From Litorivivens lipolytica (lineage in GTDB: Bacteria > Pseudomonadota > Gammaproteobacteria > Pseudomonadales > Spongiibacteraceae), in NCBI RefSeq assembly GCF_014191715.1, contig NZ_JACHWY010000002.1:186001-250000 (forward strand): 64,000 nucleotides of DNA, read 5' to 3'. The first letter of the stretch is position 1; each line of letters begins with the position of its first letter. The position numbers were made by a program, and so were the translations under genes. The notes under the pieces were generated by a model. It was given only the letters and a program-made list of their open reading frames with translations, was not told where the DNA came from and did not search any database. Below, piece by piece: positions 36,882-44,406 of the stretch.

Positions 36882-37313
36882 TCATGGTTGTTTACTGGCG
36901 CTTTGTTCTGAAGGTTTGTCAAAGCGGGCTCGATCTTCCGCGGTCGCAGCCTCCTTGCACTCGCCACGCAAGCTCGCGTTGCCATAGCCGATAAGCGTAT
37001 CCAGCGTATAAAAGCCTTCGCGACAGTAACCGTTTTCTTCGAGCAAACGCGGGACAGCGAAACGCAGGTGACGCTCGTTCTTTCTGCGCAATTCCTCGGC
37101 TGAATAGACATCGCGACCGTCGCTGAAGCCTCCGGCTTGATCGTAAGCCAGAATCGGGCGCAGCTTGTCTCCGCGTGAAAATTCGTAGCGGAACAGCTTG
37201 GTGCCGTTATCCAGAATCTGGGGCGTGAATCGCTCCTGTGTGCCGCTGGCGGGCGCGTTGCTGGCGCAGGCCTGAACAAGACCAAGAAGGAAAATAAAAA
37301 CTGTAAATCGCAA
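36882..37313 (-). CDS. small lipoprotein, first gene of tandem pair
   Basis: A 143-residue predicted lipoprotein with a hydrophobic signal and lipobox LVQAC (cysteine at residue 16). The family is not recognised. Conserved blocks shared with the next gene are RFTPQILDNGTKLFRYEF, GYCREGFYTLDTLIGY and GECKEAATAEDRARF. A TTG at 37313 with GAGG six bases upstream is proposed as start; the only alternative in frame nearby is another TTG at 37331 without a ribosome binding site. No ATG fits, so the start is uncertain. It is the promoter-proximal gene of the lipoprotein-lipoprotein-kinase-MFS operon. Confidence 0.68.
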   Translation of the reverse strand: MRFTVFIFLLGLVQACASNAPASGTQERFTPQILDNGTKLFRYEFSRGDKLRPILAYDQAGGFSDGRDVYSAEELRRKNERHLRFAVPRLLEENGYCREGFYTLDTLIGYGNASLRGECKEAATAEDRARFDKPSEQSASKQP

Positions 37314-37366
37314 ACCTGCCTCGCTGGCCAATAGTGACTAACGTCTTGAATCTGGAACGAAAGTGT

Positions 37367-38041
37367 TTAACCGATAGATAAAGCCAGCATACGGCTTAGC
37401 TGACACAACTGCCAGCCGCTTTCCGTGCGCATTTCATTGAAAGCCTCCTGCACTTTGCGTAGGTCGCGCTGGGAGGTCGGGTTGTCCTTGTCAATCACAC
37501 CATTCAGTTTCAGCGCCGCGCAGACATCGCGGCTGAGGATGAAGGTGTCTTTACCAGTAAACCGCAGAAAATACTGGCCGCTATTTCCGCCCAGACGTGA
37601 GCCGTGTTTTTTCAGGTAGAGCCAGAGGCCGGTGATATCTTCCTCCGGCCACTGCGCAAGAAACTGACCGACACTGCCGTATTCGCGCTGCAGGTCCAGT
37701 ACCAGCAGGGCATTGTCCTGCACCGCTTTGACCTTGCTCAGGTTGCGGATGATACGGGTATCACTGGCCATATCCTCCAGTTGCTCGGGCGACCGTGAGG
37801 CTACCCAGATCGGCAGGAAACCATTGAACACCTCTTCAAAGCCGTCCCATTTGTTTTCTACCACTCGCCAGACAAAGCCCGCGCGGAAGATGCAGGCGGC
37901 CATCTCTGCCAGATAGCGGTCATCTCCGGTTTTCTTCAGCTGCGCGGCAGATTTTGCCTTGGGTAGCAGGGCCTTGAGGTTCTTGGGGCCGCCCTGATGG
38001 TCGAGGGCGCGTTGCTGGCAGCGTTGGAAGAGTGTGGTCAT
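37367..38041 (-). CDS. DNA-3-methyladenine glycosylase I-like protein
   Basis: A 224-residue protein of the Tag (3-methyladenine DNA glycosylase I) superfamily. The helical core includes YLAEMAACIFRAGFVWRVVENKW, where Tag has the FQAGLSW-type substrate helix, and DTRIIRNLSKVKAVQDNA. The four zinc-binding residues of classical Tag (Cys and His termini) are not evident, so this is a divergent member and its base specificity is uncertain. The ATG at 38041 follows AGGGA nine bases upstream; the longer frame is not conserved. It is divergent from the acyl-CoA mutase operon. Confidence 0.75.
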   Translation of the reverse strand: MTTLFQRCQQRALDHQGGPKNLKALLPKAKSAAQLKKTGDDRYLAEMAACIFRAGFVWRVVENKWDGFEEVFNGFLPIWVASRSPEQLEDMASDTRIIRNLSKVKAVQDNALLVLDLQREYGSVGQFLAQWPEEDITGLWLYLKKHGSRLGGNSGQYFLRFTGKDTFILSRDVCAALKLNGVIDKDNPTSQRDLRKVQEAFNEMRTESGWQLCQLSRMLALSIG

Positions 38042-38106
38042 GGAGTGATCCCTGAGCGAGCAAAGGCCGAGGATAGCGAGGCGGTTTGGGGGCGGCAAGG
38101 CCGAAC

Positions 38107-38135
38107 TTGCAGAGTAAGTCATCTAGATTTATATT
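38107..38135 (+). promoter_or_regulatory. candidate promoter of the acyl-CoA mutase operon
   Basis: TTGCAG (38107-38112), a 17-base spacer and TATATT (38130-38135) lie 30 bases before the mutase ATG. The mutase has a strong ribosome binding site, GGAGGT. Confidence 0.55.
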
Positions 38136-38165
38136 AAAGGTGGTTTACTAACTGGAGGTGGTGCC

Positions 38166-39875
38166 ATGTCTCGCGCATCCGAAAAACTCAAAGCCCCGAA
38201 CGACAGCGGCGAAACCCTGTGGCGCACTGAATACTACGAGCCGGCCATCGCCGATACCGGCGAGCGCAAAACCCGCTTCCAGACCCAGAGCCTGCGCTGG
38301 GATATCAAGCCGCTCTATACCCAGGCCGATCTGGATGCCATCGGTTTTGATCCGGACACCGATCTCGGCCTGCCCGGCACCTATCCTTATACCCGTGAGA
38401 CCCGGCCTGCCGGTTATCGGGGGGATCTCTGGGCCATGACTCAGGTCAGCGGCTTTGGCTGCGCTGAAGATTCGGCCAAGCGCTGGGCCTATATGGTGGA
38501 GCAGGGGCTGGACTCCATCATTGTGGAGTTTGATCTGCCGACCACCAACGGTTACGACTCCGATAACCCTCTGTGTCGAGGTGAAGTGGGGCGGGCCGGG
38601 ATGGCGCTCGATACTCTGCAAGACATGGAAGATGCCCTCGATTTCCCGCTGGAAAAACTGAAAAACATCACGTCCGTGTGCAACGCGCCGCAACCGGTCA
38701 ATCTGGCGATGCTGATCAAGGCCCTGCAGCGCAAGGGCAAAAAGCTGGAAGACATCCGTCTGATGATGCCCAACACCATACTGGTGGAGTACACCTGTGT
38801 CGGGCGCTATATCTACCCACCGAAACACGGCCTGCGCCTTGCCTGCGATGTGATCGAATACTGCATGCAGCACCACAGCAACTGGATGCCGCTCAATATT
38901 GTTGGCGCACAGATCTACGCGGCGCGGGGCAATCCGGTGCAGGAAATTGCCTACTCCTTTGCCATGGCGCGGGCTTATATCGACGAACTGCTGGCCCGCG
39001 GCCACGACATCAACCGGGTCGCGCCGATGGTGAGTTTTATCACCGGTATTGATATGGATTTCTTCGAAGCCATTGGCAAGCTGCGAGCGTATCGCAAGGT
39101 GTGGGCTCGACTGATGAAGGAAACCTATGGCGCGACCGCTGAAGAGGCGCTGAAGCTGCGCTTGATGAGCAGCCCCGGCACCATGTCCATGGCCCTGCAA
39201 CAACCGCTCAATAATATCGCCCGGCTCGGCATAGAAATGCTGGCCTGTGCCCTGGGCGGCGGCGCACACACCATCAACACGCCGCTCTACGATGAGGCTC
39301 ACGCCCTGCCCAGTGAGGATGCCATTACTATCGGCGCGAACATCCATCATATTGTTGCCCAGGAAACGGGGGTGGCCGATACCATCGATCCGCTGGCGGG
39401 TTCTTACTACGTGGAGTACATGACCAAGCGCATGGAAGACGAGGTGTTTGCCGAGCTGGAAAAAATCGAAGCCATGGGTGGCGCGCTGGGTGCACTGGAA
39501 GCCGGCTATTTTCAAAGTGAACTGGCAGAAGAACAGATCGCCATGAATCGGGATTTTCATACCGGCGAACGCAAGTTTGTGGGCGTGAACTATCGCGTTA
39601 AAAAAGACGAGCAGCGCGAGATCGAGATCTTCCGTCATGACGAGGCTGCTGAGGCGCGTCAGATCGAGCGGCTGAACAAGGTTAAAAGCCGCCGCGACGA
39701 GGCTGCCGTAGCACGGGTTCTGGAAAAAGTCCGGGAGGCGGCGCGCGGCAATACCAATATGGTCGAGCCGATGCTGGAAGCCGTGGAACTGTATGCCACC
39801 CACGGCGAACTGTGTGATGCCATGCGCGACGTGTTTGGCGAGTATGACCCCAATGCGCTCACCCCTACCCTGTAA
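38166..39875 (+). CDS. coenzyme-B12-dependent acyl-CoA mutase, large subunit, substrate unassigned
   Basis: A 569-residue TIM-barrel subunit of a methylmalonyl-CoA-mutase-type radical enzyme; the B12 domain is on the next gene. Family landmarks are intact: LPGTYPYTR (69-77), FDLPTTNGYDSDNP (122-135), RGEVGRAGMALD, RYIYPPKHGLRLACDVIEY, SSPGTMSMALQQPLNN, GGAHTINTPLYDEAHALPS. Active-site positions of methylmalonyl-CoA mutase are changed: Arg80 where Tyr89 is expected, Pro202 for Gln197, Val212 for Arg207, and Ala248-Gln249 for Tyr243-His244 (manual alignment from memory to the Propionibacterium enzyme). Loss of the carboxylate-binding Arg makes methylmalonyl-CoA an unlikely substrate. Isobutyryl-, 2-hydroxyisobutyryl- or pivalyl-type, or a new, acyl-CoA is possible. 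First gene of a co-oriented operon; the small subunit follows after 12 bases. Confidence 0.9.
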   Translation: MSRASEKLKAPNDSGETLWRTEYYEPAIADTGERKTRFQTQSLRWDIKPLYTQADLDAIGFDPDTDLGLPGTYPYTRETRPAGYRGDLWAMTQVSGFGCAEDSAKRWAYMVEQGLDSIIVEFDLPTTNGYDSDNPLCRGEVGRAGMALDTLQDMEDALDFPLEKLKNITSVCNAPQPVNLAMLIKALQRKGKKLEDIRLMMPNTILVEYTCVGRYIYPPKHGLRLACDVIEYCMQHHSNWMPLNIVGAQIYAARGNPVQEIAYSFAMARAYIDELLARGHDINRVAPMVSFITGIDMDFFEAIGKLRAYRKVWARLMKETYGATAEEALKLRLMSSPGTMSMALQQPLNNIARLGIEMLACALGGGAHTINTPLYDEAHALPSEDAITIGANIHHIVAQETGVADTIDPLAGSYYVEYMTKRMEDEVFAELEKIEAMGGALGALEAGYFQSELAEEQIAMNRDFHTGERKFVGVNYRVKKDEQREIEIFRHDEAAEARQIERLNKVKSRRDEAAVARVLEKVREAARGNTNMVEPMLEAVELYATHGELCDAMRDVFGEYDPNALTPTL

Positions 39876-39887
39876 GCGAGAATAGAG

Positions 39888-40283
39888 ATGGACCAACCAA
39901 TCAGAATCCTTCTTGCCAAAATCGGTCTGGATACCCACACCATTGGTATCACCGTACTGGCGAAAGAACTGCGCGATCGGGGTTTCGAAGTGATTTTTTC
40001 AGGCCTTAAACAAACCCCGGAGAAAGTCGCCCACGCCGCGCTGCAGGAAGATGTAGATGTGATCGGCGTGAGCTGCCTGTCGGGGGGGCATATGACTCAC
40101 CTGAAAGTACTCGCCGAGAAAATGCGGGAAATGGGACTGGACGACCGCATTCTGATTGTTGGCGGGGTGGTGCCAGAAGAAGATGTGGAACCACTGAAAG
40201 CCCTCGGTGTGGATCAGGTGTTCACCATGGGCGCGAATATGGATGACATTGCGGCTTACCTGCGCAGCGCTGTTTCTGCCTGA
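39888..40283 (+). CDS. acyl-CoA mutase small subunit, cobalamin-binding
   Basis: A 131-residue B12-binding subunit. The base-off/His-on signature DxHxxG is present as DTHTIG (Asp15, His17, Gly20), with His17 the predicted lower cobalt ligand. SCLSGGH stands for the usual SxL...GH loop and IVGGVVPEEDVEPLKALGV for the GG loop near the nucleotide tail. The DGHDRG wording of common mutases is replaced by DTHTIG, so this is a divergent branch, as is the large subunit. Its stop overlaps the start of the G-protein gene by one base (TGATG), implying translational coupling. Confidence 0.92.
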   Translation: MDQPIRILLAKIGLDTHTIGITVLAKELRDRGFEVIFSGLKQTPEKVAHAALQEDVDVIGVSCLSGGHMTHLKVLAEKMREMGLDDRILIVGGVVPEEDVEPLKALGVDQVFTMGANMDDIAAYLRSAVSA

Positions 40284-41239
40284 TGCGTCGCCCGATCACA
40301 CTTGATGACCAATGGCGCTCGGCAGTGCAGGCGCGCGACACGGCTGTATTGGCGCGCACCATTACAGCCATTGAACGCTCCCCGGAATTTCTGCTGCAGC
40401 TCTCGCGAGAGGTTTTTTCCGTCGCGCCCGTCAACAGTATCGGTATTACCGGCGTGCCCGGTGCCGGTAAGTCGACCCTGCTAAATCAGCTGATTGCGCA
40501 CTATCGCGCACAGGACAAGCAGGTTGCCGTTTTGGCGGTTGATCCGAGTAGTGTGCAGACCGGCGGTGCCGTGTTGGGTGATCGCCTGCGGATGCAGGAT
40601 CACGCGCTCGATGACGGTGTTTTTGTACGCTCGCTATCCACCAAGGGCCAGCTCGGCGGCGTATCGGAAACCACCTTTATCACCGCGCAATTCCTGAAAT
40701 TCGCTGGTTTTGACCGGGTTTTTATTGAGACGGTGGGGATCGGTCAGAACGAACTCGATATTGTGCGCGTTGCTGATGTGAGCGCGCTGGTGTTTATCCC
40801 AGGCGGCGGCGATTACGTGCAGGGTATTAAATCCGGTGTGATGGAAGTGGGCGATGTTTTTGCCATCAACAAGGCCGATCTTGACGGCGTACGCGCGTTG
40901 GAGAAAGTGCTGCAACTGGAGGCCCACGACCGGGAAAACAAAACCGGCTTCGCAACCACGGTTTGTCGTACCAATGCCATCAGTGGCGACGGGGTTCCCG
41001 CGCTGGTCGACGCCTTGGAAGCTGCCTTGGGTTCACCGCAGGCCAGTGCCCGCCGCGACAGCCAGCTCAGAGCCTTTTCGGAACTTCTTTTGAGTATCGA
41101 GCTGCGTCAGCGTTGGCTGAAACCTTTTGTCGCGGGCGACAAGGGGCTTGAGTTTTTCAGTGCGCTGGAGCGCGGTGAAAAGCAGCCAGCCGATATTGTT
41201 GAAGCGTTTCACGCGAGCGTGCGGAACGCGAACGGCTAG
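40283..41239 (+). CDS. MeaB/ArgK-type G-protein chaperone of the acyl-CoA mutase
   Basis: A 318-residue G3E-family GTPase that protects and reloads B12 mutases with adenosylcobalamin. Walker A is GVPGAGKST (57-65), followed by AVDPSS, ETVGIGQNE (base-2/switch region) and NKADLDG (G4). Length matches MeaB. Its fixed place after both mutase subunits, with a one-base overlap, indicates a dedicated chaperone. Downstream of its stop lie two small imperfect hairpins before the regulator gene. Confidence 0.93.
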   Translation: MRRPITLDDQWRSAVQARDTAVLARTITAIERSPEFLLQLSREVFSVAPVNSIGITGVPGAGKSTLLNQLIAHYRAQDKQVAVLAVDPSSVQTGGAVLGDRLRMQDHALDDGVFVRSLSTKGQLGGVSETTFITAQFLKFAGFDRVFIETVGIGQNELDIVRVADVSALVFIPGGGDYVQGIKSGVMEVGDVFAINKADLDGVRALEKVLQLEAHDRENKTGFATTVCRTNAISGDGVPALVDALEAALGSPQASARRDSQLRAFSELLLSIELRQRWLKPFVAGDKGLEFFSALERGEKQPADIVEAFHASVRNANG

Positions 41240-41306
41240 CCCCTCAAGCCGTGCGCAGCGCGATATGAGGCGCTACACTTGCGCGCTTTATATTTGGAAG
41301 TCATTT

Positions 41307-42239
41307 GTGAGCGATCTGGCACAGTTACTGGAAGACTATCGAGAGTCGGCACTTGGCGTTGTCCTCGTGACGCTGGTCGCCGATTACGAAGATCGTTTTC
41401 TCAAGGCCTACGGTGAACAGGGATTTTCCGATATTCGCCGCTCTCATGGGTCTGTGCTGCGCCACCTCGATGCCAGCGGCACGACATTGTCTGAATTAGC
41501 CCTGCGTGCGGGTGTCAGCAAACAGGCTATCGGTAAAACGGTGCGTCAGCTCGAAGCACTCGGTTACCTCCATATCAGCACAAGCCATACGGACAAACGA
41601 GCGCGACTGGTGCGGTTTAGTTTGCGCGGCGACCGCCTGGTCAGCGCCTCTAACCGCGTGGTGGAAAATATCCGCCGTCAGTATCGGCAGCAACTCGGTA
41701 GCGATACTTTCCAGCGCCTATTTGAATTGTTGCAGGGCCTGACGGACGCGCTGGGTCGGCAGCCACAGGTTGCCAGCAGTGGCGAAGCGCAACGCTTTCT
41801 ACACTTTGGCCGCCTGATGGTGGAACTGGCCGGCGATTTTGAAAAGCGCCTACTGCAGCATCTATCGGCAGAAGATGCTGCAAAACTCTCGCAACCTGTG
41901 CTCAGCCAGTTTTTCTATTGTCGCGCTGCCCCCATGACCGTCTCTGAGCTGGCGGAGAACCAACCATTGACGGTGCAGGCGGTCAGCCTGACTAGCCGGG
42001 CCATGGTTAAAGCCGGGCTGTTGGCGGTCAGAGAAAGTCCGCGCGATAGCCGGGCTAAAGAACTCTCTATCAGCGAAAGAGGCTGGAACTGGCTGAAGTC
42101 GGTTGTCCGAGCCAACCGCCAGATTCGTGAACAATACGCCGAGGCTTTGGGGCAGACTGCTCTGGAGGAGCTGGATCAGATTTTTCGTACCCTGCTGAAG
42201 GCGCTGGTCGAAAGGAAACCTGAAAAAGTCGTAATCTGA
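41307..42239 (+). CDS. tandem double-MarR-domain transcriptional regulator
   Basis: A 310-residue protein with two MarR-like winged-helix domains in one chain. Domain 1 is centred on TLSELALRAGVSKQAIGKTVRQLEALGYL (about 59-108) and domain 2 on MTVSELAENQPLTVQAVSLTSRAMVKAGLL (about 209-258). Each has a wing of the S..DKRAR/S..DSRAK type. MarR proteins normally dimerise from single-domain chains, so this is a covalent pseudo-dimer. The GTG start at 41307 has GGAAG upstream; longer open frame into meaB is not conserved-looking. Position between mutase genes and the downstream gene suggests that it controls this operon, perhaps in response to an acyl-CoA. Confidence 0.82.
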   Translation: MSDLAQLLEDYRESALGVVLVTLVADYEDRFLKAYGEQGFSDIRRSHGSVLRHLDASGTTLSELALRAGVSKQAIGKTVRQLEALGYLHISTSHTDKRARLVRFSLRGDRLVSASNRVVENIRRQYRQQLGSDTFQRLFELLQGLTDALGRQPQVASSGEAQRFLHFGRLMVELAGDFEKRLLQHLSAEDAAKLSQPVLSQFFYCRAAPMTVSELAENQPLTVQAVSLTSRAMVKAGLLAVRESPRDSRAKELSISERGWNWLKSVVRANRQIREQYAEALGQTALEELDQIFRTLLKALVERKPEKVVI

Positions 42240-42297
42240 GCCCTTGGCCTATCCTCGCTAGACTGACTGAATAATAAACATGTCGTGAGGACTGCTC

Positions 42298-43389
42298 ATG
42301 TTGTCTCAGATGGACGATTACCCCCTGCATCAGATCGCCGATGTTATCCGCTTTGTAGGCACTTCAGATCGCAACTTTTACGACCGCTACTATTTCAACC
42401 TGCATTCGTCGAGCGACGATCTGTTTATGGTAATGGGTCTGGGGCAGTATCCAACCCTCGGCGTTCAGGACGCCTTTGCCGTAGTTCGCCGGGGTGACAG
42501 CCATCATGTGGTACGGGCATCTCGTGAGTTGGGCGATGACCGCATGGATACTTCCGTAGGGCCACTCCGGGTTGAAGTACTGAAAGGTCTGGAGAAAGTG
42601 CGTTTTGTGGTCGAGAACAGTCCGGAGCATCCGATCTCAATGGATATTGTCTGGGAAGGTGCAATCCCTGCCTTTCTCGAGCCGCGCCAGTACATTCGCA
42701 AGCACGGTCGAGTGTTGTTTGATTCCATGCGTTTTGCCCAGACCGGATACTGGACCGGCACGCTGCGCGTAGGCGACGAAACCTTTGAGGTAACACCGGA
42801 TCGCTGGAAGGGCAGTCGAGATCGCTCCTGGGGGATTCGCCCGGTGGGCGAGCACGAACCCCAGGGGATTCACGAAGGTACGCCGATTATGGAGGGCATG
42901 TGGAATTACTGCCCGATGCAGTTCGATGACTTTTCCATTATCTATATTCTGAATGAACACAACGACGGCACCCGCGTACTGGAAGAAGCCGTGCGTGTTT
43001 GGAATGATCCGGAAAGAGAGCCGGAGTGGTTGGGGCGGCCGGAGCACGAACATAATCTCGTGGTTGCCAAACCCTATCAGGCCTTTATTGATTCAGCGGT
43101 GATCCGTTTCCCTGATGCACCGGAAGGGCCCATGGAGGTAAAGGTGACGCCCTTGACTCATGTGTGGGTGATGGTCGGCACAGGGTATGGTTTGGAAGCT
43201 GACTGGAAGCACGGCATGTACAAGGGTAAGCAAGTGGTTGAGAGCTTTAGCCTGGACATGGAAAAAGACAAAGACCGCATGTTCGGCCTATGTGACAACG
43301 CCGCCCGTTTTGAGCTGAACGGGCACGTGGGCTATGGACTGTTTGAGTATGGGTTCTTTGGTGAGTTCGAAAAGTACGGTGTGAAGTAA
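42298..43389 (+). CDS. AttH/CrtC-like conserved protein (DUF7064/7065-like)
   Basis: A 363-residue protein that I recognise only by resemblance to the lipocalin-like AttH/hydroxyneurosporene-synthase group, through the strongly conserved [16 protein letters not shown] segment in its middle. There is no signal peptide or membrane helix. Related proteins are often encoded near steroid, terpenoid or other lipid-catabolic genes; function is not established. It has a GAGG ribosome binding site. Same strand as the mutase operon, 58 bases after the regulator, and closed by a palindromic terminator. It might bind or hydrate a hydrophobic acyl substrate, but that is speculation. Confidence 0.7.
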   Translation: MLSQMDDYPLHQIADVIRFVGTSDRNFYDRYYFNLHSSSDDLFMVMGLGQYPTLGVQDAFAVVRRGDSHHVVRASRELGDDRMDTSVGPLRVEVLKGLEKVRFVVENSPEHPISMDIVWEGAIPAFLEPRQYIRKHGRVLFDSMRFAQTGYWTGTLRVGDETFEVTPDRWKGSRDRSWGIRPVGEHEPQGIHEGTPIMEGMWNYCPMQFDDFSIIYILNEHNDGTRVLEEAVRVWNDPEREPEWLGRPEHEHNLVVAKPYQAFIDSAVIRFPDAPEGPMEVKVTPLTHVWVMVGTGYGLEADWKHGMYKGKQVVESFSLDMEKDKDRMFGLCDNAARFELNGHVGYGLFEYGFFGEFEKYGVK

Positions 43390-43393
43390 GATT

Positions 43394-43419
43394 GGTGCGG
43401 GCGATGCATCGCCCGCACC
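43394..43419. terminator. 26-base perfect palindrome, bidirectional terminator
   Basis: GGTGCGGGCGATGCATCGCCCGCACC is a perfect palindrome flanked by GTAAG/CTTAC extensions. It lies between the stops of convergent genes (43389 and 43426). There is no long T-run, but the stem is very stable. Confidence 0.7.
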
Positions 43420-43425
43420 TTACTA

Positions 43426-44247
43426 TCAGTTGGTTTGCAGCCCGGCAACTTCCGGATAACGCTGCTGCCAGTCATTGATCAGTGGTGTCTGATCAATGTC
43501 GTTCGGATGAAAACCGCGCTTAAAAGCCTTGAGAAAATGCGGAATGGATTCACGCATCACGCCGCCTTTTCCCCAGAAAAATTTCATCGCGACCCACCAT
43601 TCATTCAGGCTTGCCCGGCGTTGGTCGGCGCGCAGCAACAGGCGCTGAAAAAATAGAATACGGCCGAAGAACAGCATCAAGGTCATAAACATCACCCGGC
43701 GTCGCAAAAACTCGTCGTCGACACATTCCCGATACACATCAAAAGCAACGGCCTTGTGTTCGATCTCTTCCACAGCGTGCCAGATAATCATTTTGCGAAA
43801 CGTCGGATCCATCTGTTCGAGAATTTCCGGATGACGCAGAGCATGCTCGGCCATGGTTGCAGTAACGTGTTCCAGCGCTACGGTGATGGCCAGCTGGCGT
43901 TGTGGTTTCAAGCGGGCGCGAGCCAGATCCAGCAGGGCTTTGGCCTTGGCGGCAACGGTGTTAACAGGAAAGCCCTTGGCCTCCAGCGCATTGTTGAAAT
44001 CTTCGTGAGCCTTGCCGTGGTGAGCTTCCTGGCCGATAAAAGCGCGAATTTCCTGCTGTAACTGCGGGTCTTTCACATCGTTGCGATAGTGTCGAACGGT
44101 ATCGATAAAAAAGCGTTCGCCATCGGGGAAGGTTGCTGACAACGCATAGAAATAAGCGGATATCAGTGGGTTGCCGCCAAACCAGTATTTATCCATCGAA
44201 TCATCGATAGCGAAGTTCATGCGGCGCACGGTGATGGCCTTGTCCAT
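43426..44247 (-). CDS. metal-dependent hydrolase family protein (PF10118-like)
   Basis: A 273-residue helical protein of the 'predicted metal-dependent hydrolase' family PF10118. Candidate metal ligands form a diiron-like set: EAHHGKAHE (about 95-103), EHVTATMAEHAL and HAVEEIEHKAVAFDVY. The N-terminal VRRMNFAIDDS and YWFGGNP are typical. It may be a diiron-type oxygenase rather than a hydrolase. The ATG at 44247 has AGGAGA upstream. The divergent AraC regulator 159 bases away is the usual partner of this family and probably controls it. Confidence 0.83.
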   Translation of the reverse strand: MDKAITVRRMNFAIDDSMDKYWFGGNPLISAYFYALSATFPDGERFFIDTVRHYRNDVKDPQLQQEIRAFIGQEAHHGKAHEDFNNALEAKGFPVNTVAAKAKALLDLARARLKPQRQLAITVALEHVTATMAEHALRHPEILEQMDPTFRKMIIWHAVEEIEHKAVAFDVYRECVDDEFLRRRVMFMTLMLFFGRILFFQRLLLRADQRRASLNEWWVAMKFFWGKGGVMRESIPHFLKAFKRGFHPNDIDQTPLINDWQQRYPEVAGLQTN

Positions 44248-44406
44248 GATGCTCTCCTGTGTGTTCCTGTTGCCGAGCAACTCGCTGGCGCTGACGGCAT
44301 TTATCAAGTAATACTTCTGTGATGGTGAAAATATGCCATCACCGCCGTTGTGGCGGCAGGTTAAATCGTCGCATTATCCGGTGGTTTGAGATCAGGGAGT
44401 TTATAG

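Noticed and set aside
38042-38165. Possible cobalamin riboswitch before the B12-dependent mutase
   Set aside because: The whole gap is 124 bases and also carries the divergent gene's leader; no B12-box-like core is visible.
38148-39938. 596-residue open frame on the minus strand across the acyl-CoA mutase gene
   Set aside because: It is the antisense shadow of a conserved gene with codon bias on the plus strand; the translated sequence has no family features.
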